A stretch of DNA of 64,000 nt from Paenibacillus alginolyticus DSM 5050 = NBRC 15375 (GTDB lineage: Bacteria; Bacillota; Bacilli; Paenibacillales; NBRC-103111). The position numbers and the translations under genes are program-made. The first letter of the stretch is position 1. Each line of letters begins with the position of its first letter. The notes beneath the pieces were generated by a model. That model did no database searches and was not told the DNA's origin. It saw only the letters and a list, made by a program, of their open reading frames with translations. The stretch spans positions 34,368 through 98,367 of the forward strand of contig NZ_AUGY01000021.1 in NCBI RefSeq assembly GCF_000422905.1. The letters run 5' to 3'. This document shows positions 8,863-18,133 of the stretch, piece after piece.

Positions 8863-10578
8863 TTAAAATAAGAAATATAACTGTGCCATCGGCAGTTCGG
8901 TCGCCGGCTCACAAGTAATGGCTTTCCCATCAACCTTCACTTCATAGGTCTCTGGGTCTACTTCTATAGAAGGCGTGCCGTTATTATGAATCATGTCTTT
9001 TTTCGAAATATCGCGACATCCTTTCACAGGCTCGACACGCTTTTGCAGCCCTAATTTCTCAGCGATGCCACGATCATAAGCGGCTTGAGAGACGAAGGTA
9101 ATCGAGCTTTGCGTCAAAGCTTTACCAAAAGCGGCAAACATCGGACGTCCAAATACAGGCTGCGGCGTTGGAATTGAAGCGTTCGGATCTCCCATTTGTG
9201 CATAAGCAATGCTGCCGCCTTTGAGAACCAGATCCGGCTTAACTCCGAAGAACATCGGGCTCCATATGACCATATCCGCGAATTTTCCAGGCTCAATGGA
9301 ACCGACAAGGTGAGAAATCCCATGCGTAATCGCCGGATTGATCGTATATTTGGCGATGTAACGCTTAATTCGGAAATTATCGCCGGCTTCCGTATCGGGA
9401 GCCAGCGGTCCACGCTGCTTCTTCATTTTATCGGCTGTTTGCCATGTACGAATAATAACCTCGCCAACCCGCCCCATGGCCTGAGAATCCGAGCTTAGCA
9501 TACTGAATACACCTAGATCATGAAGTATATCTTCGGCAGCGATCGTTTCTGGGCGAATCCGTGAATCCGCGAAAGCAACATCCTCAGGTATACGGCTGTC
9601 CAAATGATGACACACCATGAGCATATCCAAATGCTCTTCAATCGTATTGATCGTGTATGGACGTGTCGGGTTTGTCGAAGACGGTAGTACATTAAGCTCA
9701 GCAGCTGCGCGGATAATATCTGGCGCGTGCCCTCCGCCTGCTCCTTCGGTATGATACGTATGAATCGTACGGCCCTTAATAGCTGCGAGCGTATCCTCGA
9801 GAAATCCCGCTTCATTTAGTGTATCGGTATGAATAGCTACTTGAACATCATATTGGTCTGCGGCTTCGAGACAAGTGTCGATTGCTGCCGGTGTCGTTCC
9901 CCAATCTTCATGAAGCTTCAAACCAATTGCTCCCGCTTCAATTTGCTCCGTCAACGGAGCTAGAAAAGAAGCATTGCCTTTTCCCGTAAACCCCAAGTTC
10001 ATAGGGAAAGCTTCAGCTGCCTCCAACATACGCTGCATATGCCATGCGCCTGGCGTACAAGTTGTGGCATTCGTCCCTGTCGCTGGTCCTGTTCCTCCAC
10101 CAATCATCGTCGTCACGCCAGAGGAAAGCGCCGTTTCAATTTGCTGGGGACAAATAAAATGAATGTGAGCGTCGATCCCGCCTGCGGTTACAATTTTACC
10201 TTCACCTGCAATAACTTCCGTGCTCGCTCCAACGATCATATCGGGATGTACGCCATCCATTATGTCTTGGTTTCCCGCTTTACCGATCCCCACGATATGA
10301 CCATCCTTGATGCCAATATCACCTTTGACAATACCCCAGTGGTCAATAATGACCGCATTCGTAATCAGGGTATCCAAGACACCTTGGTCACGGGTAGCTC
10401 CACTGGACTGCCCCATTCCGTCGCGAATGACTTTGCCTCCGCCGAACTTGCATTCATCCCCATAAACGGTGTAATCATGCTCGATTTGTGCCCAAAGCTC
10501 GGTATCAGCCAAACGAATGGCATCTCCCGTAGTAGGTCCGAACATTAGCGCATAACTTTTACGATCTATTCGATTCAC
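8863..10578 (-). CDS. ureC: Urease alpha subunit
   Basis: 571 residues, the catalytic subunit that hydrolyses urea to ammonia and carbamate. The di-nickel ligands are present: His138 and His140 ([11 protein letters not shown]), the carbamylated Lys221 (GLKLHEDWG), His250 (AIHTD), His276 (TYHTEG) and Asp364 (SSDSQAMG). The mobile flap Cys-His is at 323-324 ([13 protein letters not shown]). The start is the GTG at 10578 after GGGAGGGG; it gives the family's usual length of about 570. It overlaps the ureB end by 20 nt. All key residues are intact, so an active enzyme is expected. Confidence 0.97.
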   Translation of the reverse strand: MNRIDRKSYALMFGPTTGDAIRLADTELWAQIEHDYTVYGDECKFGGGKVIRDGMGQSSGATRDQGVLDTLITNAVIIDHWGIVKGDIGIKDGHIVGIGKAGNQDIMDGVHPDMIVGASTEVIAGEGKIVTAGGIDAHIHFICPQQIETALSSGVTTMIGGGTGPATGTNATTCTPGAWHMQRMLEAAEAFPMNLGFTGKGNASFLAPLTEQIEAGAIGLKLHEDWGTTPAAIDTCLEAADQYDVQVAIHTDTLNEAGFLEDTLAAIKGRTIHTYHTEGAGGGHAPDIIRAAAELNVLPSSTNPTRPYTINTIEEHLDMLMVCHHLDSRIPEDVAFADSRIRPETIAAEDILHDLGVFSMLSSDSQAMGRVGEVIIRTWQTADKMKKQRGPLAPDTEAGDNFRIKRYIAKYTINPAITHGISHLVGSIEPGKFADMVIWSPMFFGVKPDLVLKGGSIAYAQMGDPNASIPTPQPVFGRPMFAAFGKALTQSSITFVSQAAYDRGIAEKLGLQKRVEPVKGCRDISKKDMIHNNGTPSIEVDPETYEVKVDGKAITCEPATELPMAQLYFLF

Positions 10579-10942
10579 CGGGCTTCCCCTCCCATGCTTG
10601 CCATCTCTCTCGCGCAGCACTTGACATATTCCCATTAGCTGCTAAGCCTTTACTCAAGTTATTTAGTCCATAAGAAAGTTTGGCTCCACCAAGTTCAACG
10701 AGCTGAACAGGTTTCTGTTCTCCCGGCTCAAAACGGACAGCTGTTCCCGCGGGAATATCCAAACGCATGCCATAGGCTTGTTCTCTCGAGAAGTCCAAAG
10801 CTCTGTTCACTTCAAAAAAATGAAAATGCGAGCCCACCTGAACGGGACGATCTCCTGTATTCGTAACGATCAAATTAACCGTTTGTCTTCCTATATTCAT
10901 TTCAATATATCCCTTGACTGTTCGATATTCGCCTGGAACCAT
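10559..10942 (-). CDS. ureB: Urease beta subunit
   Basis: 127 residues, starting [19 protein letters not shown]. The conserved core [19 protein letters not shown] and [15 protein letters not shown] are typical of UreB, the structural beta subunit of the (UreABC)3 complex. The last ~20 residues ([19 protein letters not shown]) extend past the usual end and overlap the ureC start. RBS AAAGGGG. It is the second gene of the operon. Confidence 0.95.
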   Translation of the reverse strand: MVPGEYRTVKGYIEMNIGRQTVNLIVTNTGDRPVQVGSHFHFFEVNRALDFSREQAYGMRLDIPAGTAVRFEPGEQKPVQLVELGGAKLSYGLNNLSKGLAANGNMSSAARERWQAWEGKPGESNRS

Positions 10943-10975
10943 CTTCTCGCCCCTTTCGATTCATCATTTGTATAG

Positions 10976-11278
10976 TTAGGTTATTGGTTCGTGTACGGTT
11001 ACTAATTTGGTCCCATCGGGAAACGTAGCCTCTACCTGTACTTCATGAATCATTTGAGGCACACCTTCCATGACTTGCTCTGCTCTCAAAATCGTTGTAC
11101 CGAATGCCATCAATTGAGCAACGGTCAATCCATCCCTGGCTCCTTCCATAATTTCGGATGTTAGCAGCGCTATACTTTCGGGATAATTCAGTTTCAAGCC
11201 TCTGGCAAGTCTTCGGCGTGCTAGATCTGCAGCCACAGTAATGAGCAGCTTTTCTTTTTCTCTCTCCGTTAAATGCAC
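10976..11278 (-). CDS. ureA: Urease gamma subunit
   Basis: 100 residues, [20 protein letters not shown], the standard UreA length. Conserved segments are [19 protein letters not shown] and [20 protein letters not shown]. It is a structural subunit of urease. First gene of ureABCFGD, 33 nt upstream of ureB, with GAGGTG as RBS. Its promoter lies 46 nt upstream with a GlnR/TnrA box centred near -51. Confidence 0.96.
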   Translation of the reverse strand: MHLTEREKEKLLITVAADLARRRLARGLKLNYPESIALLTSEIMEGARDGLTVAQLMAFGTTILRAEQVMEGVPQMIHEVQVEATFPDGTKLVTVHEPIT

Positions 11279-11323
11279 ATCTTCACCTCATTAAAATCCG
11301 AATAATGGTAATCCTTTATCCTT

Positions 11324-11352
11324 ATTATATTCGTGTATTCCATGATTGTAAA
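11324..11352 (-). promoter_or_regulatory. Promoter of the ureABCFGD operon
   Basis: On the minus strand TTTACA (11347-11352), a 17-nt spacer, then TATAAT (11324-11329). Transcription should start near 11317, about 40 nt before ureA. Confidence 0.7.
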
Positions 11353-11359
11353 TCATCTA

Positions 11360-11376
11360 TGTTAGATATAATGACA
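11360..11376. promoter_or_regulatory. GlnR/TnrA box upstream of ureA
   Basis: TGTTAGATATAATGACA fits the GlnR/TnrA consensus TGTNA-N7-TNACA at every fixed base. Its centre is about 51 bp upstream of the inferred ureA transcription start, the spacing known for TnrA-activated promoters of Bacillus. Confidence 0.8.
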
Positions 11377-11475
11377 TTAAAACATTGGTTTCTGAAGTCA
11401 TTTTTCGTATTTTATGTGATTTTAACAAAGAAATGGCCGGTATTTGTGCGCTATTAACAAAAAAAACTTGTTTAA

Positions 11476-11492
11476 TGTCATGTATATTGACA
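11476..11492. promoter_or_regulatory. GlnR/TnrA box upstream of urtA
   Basis: TGTCATGTATATTGACA is a second perfect match to TGTNA-N7-TNACA. It overlaps a possible -35 (TTGACA, 11487-11492) but is also centred near -51 relative to a weaker alternative -10 (TGTAAT, 11523-11528), so activation or repression are both possible from position alone. Confidence 0.8.
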
Positions 11493-11516
11493 TTAACTTG
11501 TTTTGCACTTTATCAT
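11487..11516 (+). promoter_or_regulatory. Candidate promoter of urtABCDE
   Basis: TTGACA (11487-11492), 18-nt spacer, TATCAT (11511-11516). A competing choice is TGTAAT at 11523-11528 with a poor -35, which would put the GlnR box at the activator position. Confidence 0.5.
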
Positions 11517-11561
11517 AAGCCTTGTAATCCAAATCTTGTAAGCAAAGGGAGTGGGACGTGA

Positions 11562-12836
11562 ATGAGAGAGATACGAAACAAAGGTAAGCTCACAGTCGCT
11601 TTGAGTATGGCTTTGATGATGGTCATGGCTGGCTGTGCAAAAACAGAGCCAACTACATCCACGACAACTACACCTATGGCGACCAAAGCCGCTGAAGCTA
11701 AGGCGGAGACGAAGGATGAAACTGTACCTGTCGGGATTCTTCACTCCCTCACAGGCACTATGTCCATTAGCGAAGTATCCGTAAGAGATGCTGAACTTAT
11801 GGCGATTGACGAAATTAATGCAGCTGGGGGACTCTTAGGTAAAAAAATCAAGCCCGTGATTGAAGACGGTGCATCCGATTGGCCGACTTTTGCAGAGAAA
11901 ACTAAGAAGTTACTGCAAAAAGACAGCGTCGTAACGATCTTTGGCTGCTGGACATCTGCCAGCCGCAAAGCCGTGCTTCCGGTCGTCGAACAAAACAAAG
12001 GATTACTGTGGTATCCGGTTCAGTATGAAGGCGTGGAATCATCACCTAATATCTTCTACATAGGCGCTACAACGAACCAACAAATTATCCCTTCTGTAAC
12101 TTGGCTTCTTCAAAACAAAGGCAAGAAGTTTTACCTTCTCGGTTCCGACTATGTTTTCCCAAGAACAGCCAACAAAATTATTAAAGAGCAGTTGAAAGCT
12201 GAAGGCGGGTCGCTTGTAGCCGAAGAATACACACCGCTTGGACACACGGACTACAATACAATCATTAGTAAAATCAAAAAAGAGAAGCCGGATGTCATTT
12301 TCAATACGCTGAACGGCGACAGTAACGTAGCCTTCTTCAAGCAATTGAAAGATGCAGGCATTTCATCCAAAGATCTAACAACAATGTCCGTAAGTATCGC
12401 TGAGGAAGAGGTTCGCGGTATTGGAGCTTCTGTCTTAGATGGACACTATACCGCTTGGAATTACTACCAAACAACCGATACACCTGAGAATAAAAAATTC
12501 GTTGAAGCTTACAAAGCTAAATACGGCAAAGACCGTGTTACGGATGATCCGATCGAAGCAGGCTATACGGCCGTATACTTATGGGCTGCAGCTGTGAAGA
12601 AAGCAGGATCCTTTGAGGTAGAGAAAGTGAAAGCTGCTGCCAAAGGTATCGAGTTTAACGCACCAGAAGGTAAAGTGGTTATTGATGGAGAGAACCAGCA
12701 TATTTCCAAAACGGCACGTATCGGTCAAATTACGGCTGATGGCCAAATCAAAGAAATATGGAACTCCGGCCAACCACTCAAACCAGATCCTTTCCTCAAA
12801 ACATACCCTTGGGGCGGAGAAGTAACGAAAAAATAA
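11562..12836 (+). CDS. urtA: Urea ABC transporter substrate-binding lipoprotein
   Basis: 424 residues. A signal peptide ends in the lipobox VMAGC (Cys near residue 27), so the mature protein is lipid-anchored outside the membrane. After an Ala/Thr-rich linker the domain begins [36 protein letters not shown], the hallmark of UrtA in the branched-chain amino-acid-binding superfamily. [15 protein letters not shown] and [13 protein letters not shown] are further UrtA-specific segments. It captures urea for UrtBCDE. First gene of the operon; the RBS is AAGGGAG. Two hairpins downstream probably lower expression of the permease genes relative to this one. Confidence 0.95.
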   Translation: MREIRNKGKLTVALSMALMMVMAGCAKTEPTTSTTTTPMATKAAEAKAETKDETVPVGILHSLTGTMSISEVSVRDAELMAIDEINAAGGLLGKKIKPVIEDGASDWPTFAEKTKKLLQKDSVVTIFGCWTSASRKAVLPVVEQNKGLLWYPVQYEGVESSPNIFYIGATTNQQIIPSVTWLLQNKGKKFYLLGSDYVFPRTANKIIKEQLKAEGGSLVAEEYTPLGHTDYNTIISKIKKEKPDVIFNTLNGDSNVAFFKQLKDAGISSKDLTTMSVSIAEEEVRGIGASVLDGHYTAWNYYQTTDTPENKKFVEAYKAKYGKDRVTDDPIEAGYTAVYLWAAAVKKAGSFEVEKVKAAAKGIEFNAPEGKVVIDGENQHISKTARIGQITADGQIKEIWNSGQPLKPDPFLKTYPWGGEVTKK

Positions 12837-12851
12837 AGATAGTTATTGGAG

Positions 12852-12877
12852 CCAGGATTGCCTAACGGCAGTCCTGG
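12852..12877 (+). other. RNA hairpin after urtA
   Basis: CCAGGA-tt-GCC-taac-GGC-ag-TCCTGG. There is no T-run, so it more likely protects the urtA mRNA end than terminates transcription. Confidence 0.55.
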
Positions 12878-12943
12878 ATTTCACCAAAATATAAGAATTT
12901 ATATGTTTCACACGATAAGTCGGCTATATTTCAGGATAAACGC

Positions 12944-12973
12944 CCCCGTCCGAGAAGGACGGGGTAGACGTTT
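12944..12973 (+). terminator. Attenuator-like hairpin between urtA and urtB
   Basis: CCCCGTCC-gagaa-GGACGGGG followed after TAGACG by TTTATTTTGTTT. It is a strong GC stem with a delayed T-rich tail, 46 nt before urtB, consistent with partial termination inside the operon. Confidence 0.6.
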
Positions 12974-13009
12974 ATTTTGTTTACTTGGGGTTTACTGGGA
13001 GGGATTTCC

Positions 13010-13915
13010 ATGAGTCTGCTGTTTCTTCAATTATTCAACGGTCTAAGCCTTAGCTCCATTCTGCTGTTAATTGCCATTGGCCTTGCGATTACATTCGGCT
13101 TAATGAATGTTATGAATATGGCACACGGTGAATTCATCATGATTGGCGCCTATATGGCTTATCTAGTCCAGCAGTGGTTCCAGAAGTTTCTACCGGCCTC
13201 CGCTTTCGGATGGTATTTCATCGTGTCGCTAGGTGTCGCCTTTGCAGCAGCCTTCTTTGTCGGCTGGCTGCTCGAAGTTGTTCTCATTCGATTCATGTAC
13301 GGCAGACCGCTAGACAGCCTGCTTGCTACATGGGGAGTAAGCCTTGCTTTGCAGCAGCTTGCGCGCACTATTTTCGGTGCTCCTAATGTGGCTGTCAAAG
13401 CGCCCGAATGGTTGGAAGGCGGACTTCATCTATCGGCCGACCTCATTCTCCCCTACAAGCGCCTTTTTATTATTGCTTTGGTTGCGCTGTGTATCTTGGT
13501 GATATATATGTACCTGTACCACTCAGCCGGAGGAAGACGCATGAGAGCTGTTATGCAAAATCGTGAAATGGCTGCTTGTCTTGGTATTTCCACACGCAGA
13601 GTAGATGCTCAATCCTTCGCTTTTGGCTCCGCTATGGCAGGAATTGCCGGATGCGCCTTAACACTGCTTGGACCTATTGGACCAACCATAGGCACATATT
13701 ACATTGTGGATGCGTTCATGGTTGTTGTTCTAGGCGGAATCGGTAAGCTGATTGGAACCGTGGCAGGAGCATTAGGTATTGGGGTTTTCAACACAGCTTT
13801 GGAATACACAACAAGTGCTACGCTTGGTAAAGTGCTAGTCTTTACGCTCATAATCGCCTTCTTGCAATGGAAACCGATGGGACTTGTGACGATCCGTTCA
13901 AGATCCTTAGATTGA
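13010..13915 (+). CDS. urtB: Urea ABC transporter permease UrtB
   Basis: 301 residues, LivH-type permease with about eight membrane segments. The segment ITFGLMNVMNMAHGEFIMIGAY and the later GGIGKLIGTVAGALGIG are family hallmarks. It forms the membrane channel with UrtC. The start is the ATG at 13010 after GGGAGGG. It is eight codons from UrtC's first possible start, in the same operon. Confidence 0.94.
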   Translation: MSLLFLQLFNGLSLSSILLLIAIGLAITFGLMNVMNMAHGEFIMIGAYMAYLVQQWFQKFLPASAFGWYFIVSLGVAFAAAFFVGWLLEVVLIRFMYGRPLDSLLATWGVSLALQQLARTIFGAPNVAVKAPEWLEGGLHLSADLILPYKRLFIIALVALCILVIYMYLYHSAGGRRMRAVMQNREMAACLGISTRRVDAQSFAFGSAMAGIAGCALTLLGPIGPTIGTYYIVDAFMVVVLGGIGKLIGTVAGALGIGVFNTALEYTTSATLGKVLVFTLIIAFLQWKPMGLVTIRSRSLD

Positions 13916-13936
13916 AGAAAGGATGTGGCATCTTCC

Positions 13937-15013
13937 ATGCTCTTAACGGGACAATCCAAGCTTAAACTGATCGTCTATGGCATTTTTTTGATCGCTATTG
14001 CTTTGGCTCCTTTATTCATGTCAGACTTCCGACTTTCCCTTCTTGGCAAGTTTCTCGCTTATGCCATCATTGCCATGGGAATTGATCTAATTTGGGGCTA
14101 TACGGGCATTCTTAGCCTCGGCCATGGTGTCTACTTTGGACTTGGCGCTTATTGTATGGCCATGCATCTTAAGCTCGCCGCGACGCCAGACCAACTGCCG
14201 GATTTCATGTCATGGAGCGGCGTTGAGAGATTACCCTGGTTCTGGGTTCCATTCCAACAGGCAGGCGCAGCATTCCTTCTCGCCCTTATCGTGCCAATGA
14301 TCGTCGCATTCATCTTAGGATATTTTACATTTCGCAATCGTATCAAAGGTGCTTTCTTCTCCATATTGTCTCAGGCGTTAGTCATTATTACCGTCACGCT
14401 ATTCGTTGGCCAACAAGGCTATACAGGCGGAACTAACGGACTAACCAATTTCACTACCTTTCTTGGATTAAATCTCCAATCACAATCTACGAAATTACTA
14501 TTTTTCTATCTCACCTTAGCTGTTGTTGTTGTCGTTCTTATCCTTTGCAGTCTGCTCGTCACCAGTCGTATGGGGAACATTCTCACAGCCATACGTGATG
14601 GGGAAAATCGGGTTCGCTTTATTGGCTACAATCCAGTCACATATAAAGTATTCATTTACTGCGTTTCAGCAGGCTTAGCCGGACTTGCCGGTGTGCTCTT
14701 CGTTCTTCAGGAAGGCATTATCTCGCCCGCACAAATGGGCATTGTCCCCTCTATTGAAATGGTTCTTTGGGTGGCTATCGGAGGTCGTGCAACGATTGGG
14801 GGCGCCGTTCTCGGCGCATTAATCACCAATGCAGCCAAAACAACGTTTAGCGAAGCTTACCCCGCTTGGTGGCCTATTATGCTCGGAGCCATGTTCATTA
14901 TTGTCGTACTGATGCTGCCCAAAGGAATCGTCGGTACGATTACACACTACACCTCCAATTGGAAAAAACCAGATCTCCCTAAGCCGATTTCATCATCGCA
15001 TGAAGCAAGCTGA
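13937..15013 (+). CDS. urtC: Urea ABC transporter permease UrtC
   Basis: 358 residues, LivM-type permease. Ten or so membrane segments; the family motif [25 protein letters not shown] is near residue 50, and [17 protein letters not shown] lies near the C-terminus. It pairs with UrtB. The start is uncertain: the ATG at 13937 has AAAGGA 13 bases upstream, while the GTG at 13925 has it only one base away, so the ATG is preferred. The C-terminal tail ([17 protein letters not shown]) is polar and cytoplasmic. Confidence 0.93.
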   Translation: MLLTGQSKLKLIVYGIFLIAIALAPLFMSDFRLSLLGKFLAYAIIAMGIDLIWGYTGILSLGHGVYFGLGAYCMAMHLKLAATPDQLPDFMSWSGVERLPWFWVPFQQAGAAFLLALIVPMIVAFILGYFTFRNRIKGAFFSILSQALVIITVTLFVGQQGYTGGTNGLTNFTTFLGLNLQSQSTKLLFFYLTLAVVVVVLILCSLLVTSRMGNILTAIRDGENRVRFIGYNPVTYKVFIYCVSAGLAGLAGVLFVLQEGIISPAQMGIVPSIEMVLWVAIGGRATIGGAVLGALITNAAKTTFSEAYPAWWPIMLGAMFIIVVLMLPKGIVGTITHYTSNWKKPDLPKPISSSHEAS

Positions 15014-15063
15014 CTATATACTACATCCTTAATGTTATGAAATTTGAAGGGGGGAACATCCCA

Positions 15064-15855
15064 ATGCCAGGACAATTAGCGAAACAACAACCTGTAACCG
15101 GCGAGCAAATCCTTAGCGTTAAAGGGCTTGAAGTGAGCTTTGACGGATTTAAAGCCTTACGCAATCTGGACTTTTCCTTGCAGCATGGCGAGCTCCGGTT
15201 TGTTATTGGACCGAACGGAGCAGGTAAAACAACGCTCTTGGATGTCATTTGCGGGAAAGTGAAGCCTTCGCATGGTCACGTTTTTTTCAAAAAATCCATT
15301 GATCTTACCAAACACCAAGAACACCAAATTGCACAGCTCGGCATTGGACGTAAATTCCAAGCGCCTTCTGTCTTCTCAACCTTAACCGTTTTTGAAAATT
15401 TGGCTCTTTCTATGAAACAGCAGCGCGGCCTCCTTAGCGCACTATGGACCAAGACGACGAGTGAACAGCGGGAACGCCTGCATCTCCGACTCGAGATGAT
15501 TGGCTTGCAGAGCAAAGTCAAAGAGCGCGCAGGGTCACTCTCTCACGGCGAGAAACAGTGGCTAGAAATCGGGATGCTGCTCATGCAGGAGCCCGATCTG
15601 CTGCTGCTGGATGAGCCTGCCGCCGGCATGACAGATAGCGAAACCGAGAAAACAGGTGAGCTGCTGCACGAAATAGCGGCTAATCAAACGATCATCGTAG
15701 TTGAACATGATATGGAATTTGTTCGTCAATTCGCTAGAACAGTCACCGTACTTCATGAAGGAACCGTACTTCGGGAAGGCACGATGCAGGAAATTCAAAG
15801 TGATAATAAGGTTGCTGAGGTTTATCTAGGAAGGAGAGTGGAGCGAGGTGCTTAA
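15064..15855 (+). CDS. urtD: Urea ABC transporter ATP-binding protein UrtD
   Basis: 263 residues, LivG-type ATPase. Walker A GPNGAGKTTLLD, signature LSHGEKQWLEIGMLL (His replaces the usual second Gly, as is common in UrtD), Walker B DLLLLDEPAAGM, and H-loop VVEHDMEFV. The start is ATG 15064 after AAGGGGGG; the ATG at 15037 precedes that site. The end overlaps urtE by eight nucleotides, typical of a stoichiometric pair. Confidence 0.94.
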   Translation: MPGQLAKQQPVTGEQILSVKGLEVSFDGFKALRNLDFSLQHGELRFVIGPNGAGKTTLLDVICGKVKPSHGHVFFKKSIDLTKHQEHQIAQLGIGRKFQAPSVFSTLTVFENLALSMKQQRGLLSALWTKTTSEQRERLHLRLEMIGLQSKVKERAGSLSHGEKQWLEIGMLLMQEPDLLLLDEPAAGMTDSETEKTGELLHEIAANQTIIVVEHDMEFVRQFARTVTVLHEGTVLREGTMQEIQSDNKVAEVYLGRRVERGA

Positions 15856-16543
15856 CCTTCAGAAGATAGAAGCAGGTTACGGTGAGAGTAGGATTGTACG
15901 CCATGTGAACCTTGAGGTGAAACCTGGACAAATCGTTTGTCTTATGGGCCGCAACGGGGTAGGGAAATCCACACTCATGAAAAGCATCATGGGACTCATT
16001 CAGCCGAAGTCCGGCACGATCCATTTTAACGAACGGAACATGACGTCCTTTCCTCCGGATCGACGAGCCAAATTAGGGATCGGCTACGTGCCGCAAGGCC
16101 GCGAAATTTTCCCGCAGCTTACTGTCGAGGAAAATCTGCTGCTTGGTCTAGAAGCTGCAACAGATGGTAGAAAAAAACTCCCTGACTCTCTCTTCGACAC
16201 TTTCCCCGTGCTTCGTCAAATGCTTCACCGCAAAGGAGGCGACCTCAGCGGCGGGCAGCAGCAGCAACTAGCGATAGCCCGTGCCTTGGCCCCAGGCCCC
16301 AAGCTGCTGCTGCTGGATGAACCGATGGAGGCGATCCAGCCTTCTATCGTCATGGAAATTGAAGCCATCATTGAATCAATCAAACGCAGTCGAGAAATTG
16401 CTGTATTGCTGGTAGAACAAAGCCTCGAGTTCGCTACAAGCATTGCCGATTATTATTATGTATTGGACCGAGGAACCATTGCCGCCGAAGGTCATGCCGA
16501 GCATTTGAGCGAAGATCAAGTACGAAAGCATTTAACGGTATGA
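15848..16543 (+). CDS. urtE: Urea ABC transporter ATP-binding protein UrtE
   Basis: 231 residues, LivF-type ATPase. Walker A GRNGVGKSTLMKS, signature LSGGQQQQLAIARAL, Walker B LLLLDEPMEAIQPS. The phrase DEPMEAIQPSIV (in place of DEPxxGLxP) is distinctive of UrtE. It starts with GTG inside the end of urtD. Last gene of the operon, followed by a strong terminator. Confidence 0.94.
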   Translation: MLNLQKIEAGYGESRIVRHVNLEVKPGQIVCLMGRNGVGKSTLMKSIMGLIQPKSGTIHFNERNMTSFPPDRRAKLGIGYVPQGREIFPQLTVEENLLLGLEAATDGRKKLPDSLFDTFPVLRQMLHRKGGDLSGGQQQQLAIARALAPGPKLLLLDEPMEAIQPSIVMEIEAIIESIKRSREIAVLLVEQSLEFATSIADYYYVLDRGTIAAEGHAEHLSEDQVRKHLTV

Positions 16544-16572
16544 TCTTGATTACACGGACCTACTCTATAAAA

Positions 16573-16634
16573 GGAAGCTGGATGACTTGACCTATGAAAC
16601 TAGGCGTCAAGTACCGTCCAGCTTCTTTTTTTTC
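16573..16634 (+). terminator. Terminator of urtABCDE
   Basis: Long two-part stem, GAAGCTGGA...TCCAGCTTC outside and CTTGAC...GTCAAG inside, followed by TTTTTTTT. Confidence 0.9.
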
Positions 16635-16770
16635 ATACAAAGGAACTAATTATAAAGTTAAACTGGACGTCACAAAATGTATAATGATAACATGCATATA
16701 TAGGATCGAATGTTGCGTCCGGCATATCGAGCACCGAACCTTTTGAAGGAAAAGGAGGGGGGGAACGTTT

Positions 16771-17457
16771 ATGTCTAAGATTTTAATTATTGAAGATGAT
16801 TTAAGCATTGGTGAAATGATGTCGATTTATTTGTACGAAGAAGGCTATCAAGTCATGCGTGCGGAAACGGGCCGTCAAGGCGAAGTGTTATTCCGAGATT
16901 TCGAACCTGATGTCATCGTGCTTGATATTATGCTGCCTGATGTTGACGGGATTCAGCTATGTACGGACTTCCGCAATTCGTCAACCATCCCCATTCTTAT
17001 GGTGTCCGCCAAAAATGAGGTCTCCGATCGCGTCAAAGGCCTGCAGACTGGTGCTGATGATTATCTATGTAAACCATTCTCAATGAGGGAACTGTCAGCA
17101 CGAATACAAGCATTACTGCGACGTTCACATGCCTTTCCTCCGCCAGTTCAAACTACCGATACGAACGAGCAAGTCGTTCATCTGGACCTAGAGAAGCGCT
17201 GCCTTTTTGTACATAGCAAAGTAATAGAGACCACGTTCTCTGAGTTTGAAATTATGAAACTTTTTTGGCAGAATCAAGGACGAGTATACAGTCGAGAGGA
17301 GCTTCTAAACCGGGTCCGCGGTTTCGATTCCTATGTAACCGAACGTGCAATCGATGTACATATCGCAAACCTTCGCAAAAAAATAGAAGCTGATCCCAAA
17401 GAACCGAAATATATTAAGACGGTTTGGGGTGTCGGTTATAAATTTCTACTTACGTAA
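16771..17457 (+). CDS. OmpR/PhoB-family response regulator without adjacent kinase
   Basis: 228 residues. Receiver domain 1-120 with the acidic pocket EDD (8-10), phospho-acceptor Asp52 in IVLDIMLPD, Ser in LMVSAKNE and Lys in DDYLCKPFS. A winged-helix DNA-binding domain follows (ERAIDVHIANLRKKIEADPKEPKYIKTVWGVGYKF). RBS AGGAGGGGG. It sits alone between urtE and gerQ with its own terminator and no histidine kinase nearby, so its partner and regulon are unknown. A link to urea uptake cannot be shown because the urt terminator separates them. Confidence 0.9.
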   Translation: MSKILIIEDDLSIGEMMSIYLYEEGYQVMRAETGRQGEVLFRDFEPDVIVLDIMLPDVDGIQLCTDFRNSSTIPILMVSAKNEVSDRVKGLQTGADDYLCKPFSMRELSARIQALLRRSHAFPPPVQTTDTNEQVVHLDLEKRCLFVHSKVIETTFSEFEIMKLFWQNQGRVYSREELLNRVRGFDSYVTERAIDVHIANLRKKIEADPKEPKYIKTVWGVGYKFLLT

Positions 17458-17481
17458 GCTCCCGATGGGGCTTTTTTTGTT
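17455..17481 (+). terminator. Terminator of the response regulator gene
   Basis: AGCtCCC-gat-GGGGCT hairpin followed by TTTTTTT, starting within the stop codon region. Confidence 0.75.
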
Positions 17482-17588
17482 TGGGATAATTAAGCAAAAA
17501 CTAGTCACCAAATAGGCTGATGCACAATATGATGATTATGGATAATGACACGTACTTAGAATCTGTTTCGCATTACTATTATGAAGAA

Positions 17589-17607
17589 AGCTTTCTTAAG
17601 GAAAGCT
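17589..17607 (+). other. Hairpin directly before the gerQ ribosome-binding site
   Basis: AGCTTTC-ttaag-GAAAGCT, a perfect 7-bp stem that ends two bases before AAGGAGG. It may affect translation or mRNA stability of gerQ. Confidence 0.5.
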
Positions 17608-17625
17608 CAAGGAGGAAATACAAAC

Positions 17626-18078
17626 ATGATGAATAGTCCTTACAAAATCGGAAACCAAGGCATGACCTCGCAAGCCCCTTATGGATATCCTTATCCGGCT
17701 TATCCCGTTCCAACAATGGGAATGGGTGCCAATAATCCACCTGTTCCAAGCGGAGCACCTACACCTACTGGCGGTCTGCAAACCGGTGTAAATGTACCTG
17801 GTCAACTCCCCATGGAACAATCTTATATCGAAAATATTCTCCGTTTGAACCTTGGCAAAATGGCTACCATCTACATGACATACGAGAATAATTCGCAATG
17901 GAATGCCAAAATCTTCAAAGGCAAACTGGAGGCAGCAGGACGTGATCATATCATCATCAGCGATCCAGCTACTGGCATGCGTTACTTATTGCTCATGGTA
18001 AATCTAGATTACATTACATTCGACGAGGAACTTAATTACATGTATCCTTACACAGGTGGAGTCGGCCCACGGAGATAA
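17626..18078 (+). CDS. gerQ: Spore coat protein GerQ
   Basis: 150 residues. The N-terminal ~70 residues are a Pro/Tyr/Gly-rich low-complexity region (YGYPYPAYPVPTMGMG). The conserved C-terminal domain has QSYIENILRLNLGKMATIYMT and AAGRDHIIISDPATGMRYLLLMVNLDYITFDEELNY, the GerQ (YwdL) signature. In Bacillus GerQ is a coat protein cross-linked by transglutaminase and needed to place the lytic enzyme CwlJ. The cwlJ gene, often next to gerQ, is not here. The start is ATG 17626 after AAGGAGGAAA. Confidence 0.93.
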   Translation: MMNSPYKIGNQGMTSQAPYGYPYPAYPVPTMGMGANNPPVPSGAPTPTGGLQTGVNVPGQLPMEQSYIENILRLNLGKMATIYMTYENNSQWNAKIFKGKLEAAGRDHIIISDPATGMRYLLLMVNLDYITFDEELNYMYPYTGGVGPRR

Positions 18079-18095
18079 TGGTTAAATCAAAATAT

Positions 18096-18133
18096 AAGCC
18101 GCTTGCTCTTTCGTTAGAGCAGCGGCTTTTTTG
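18096..18133. terminator. Bidirectional terminator between gerQ and the 18430 gene
   Basis: AAGCCGCT-t-GCTCT-ttcgtt-AGAGC-a-GCGGCTTTTTTG. T-runs of useful length occur on the plus strand; the minus-strand reading has a weaker tail. Confidence 0.85.
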
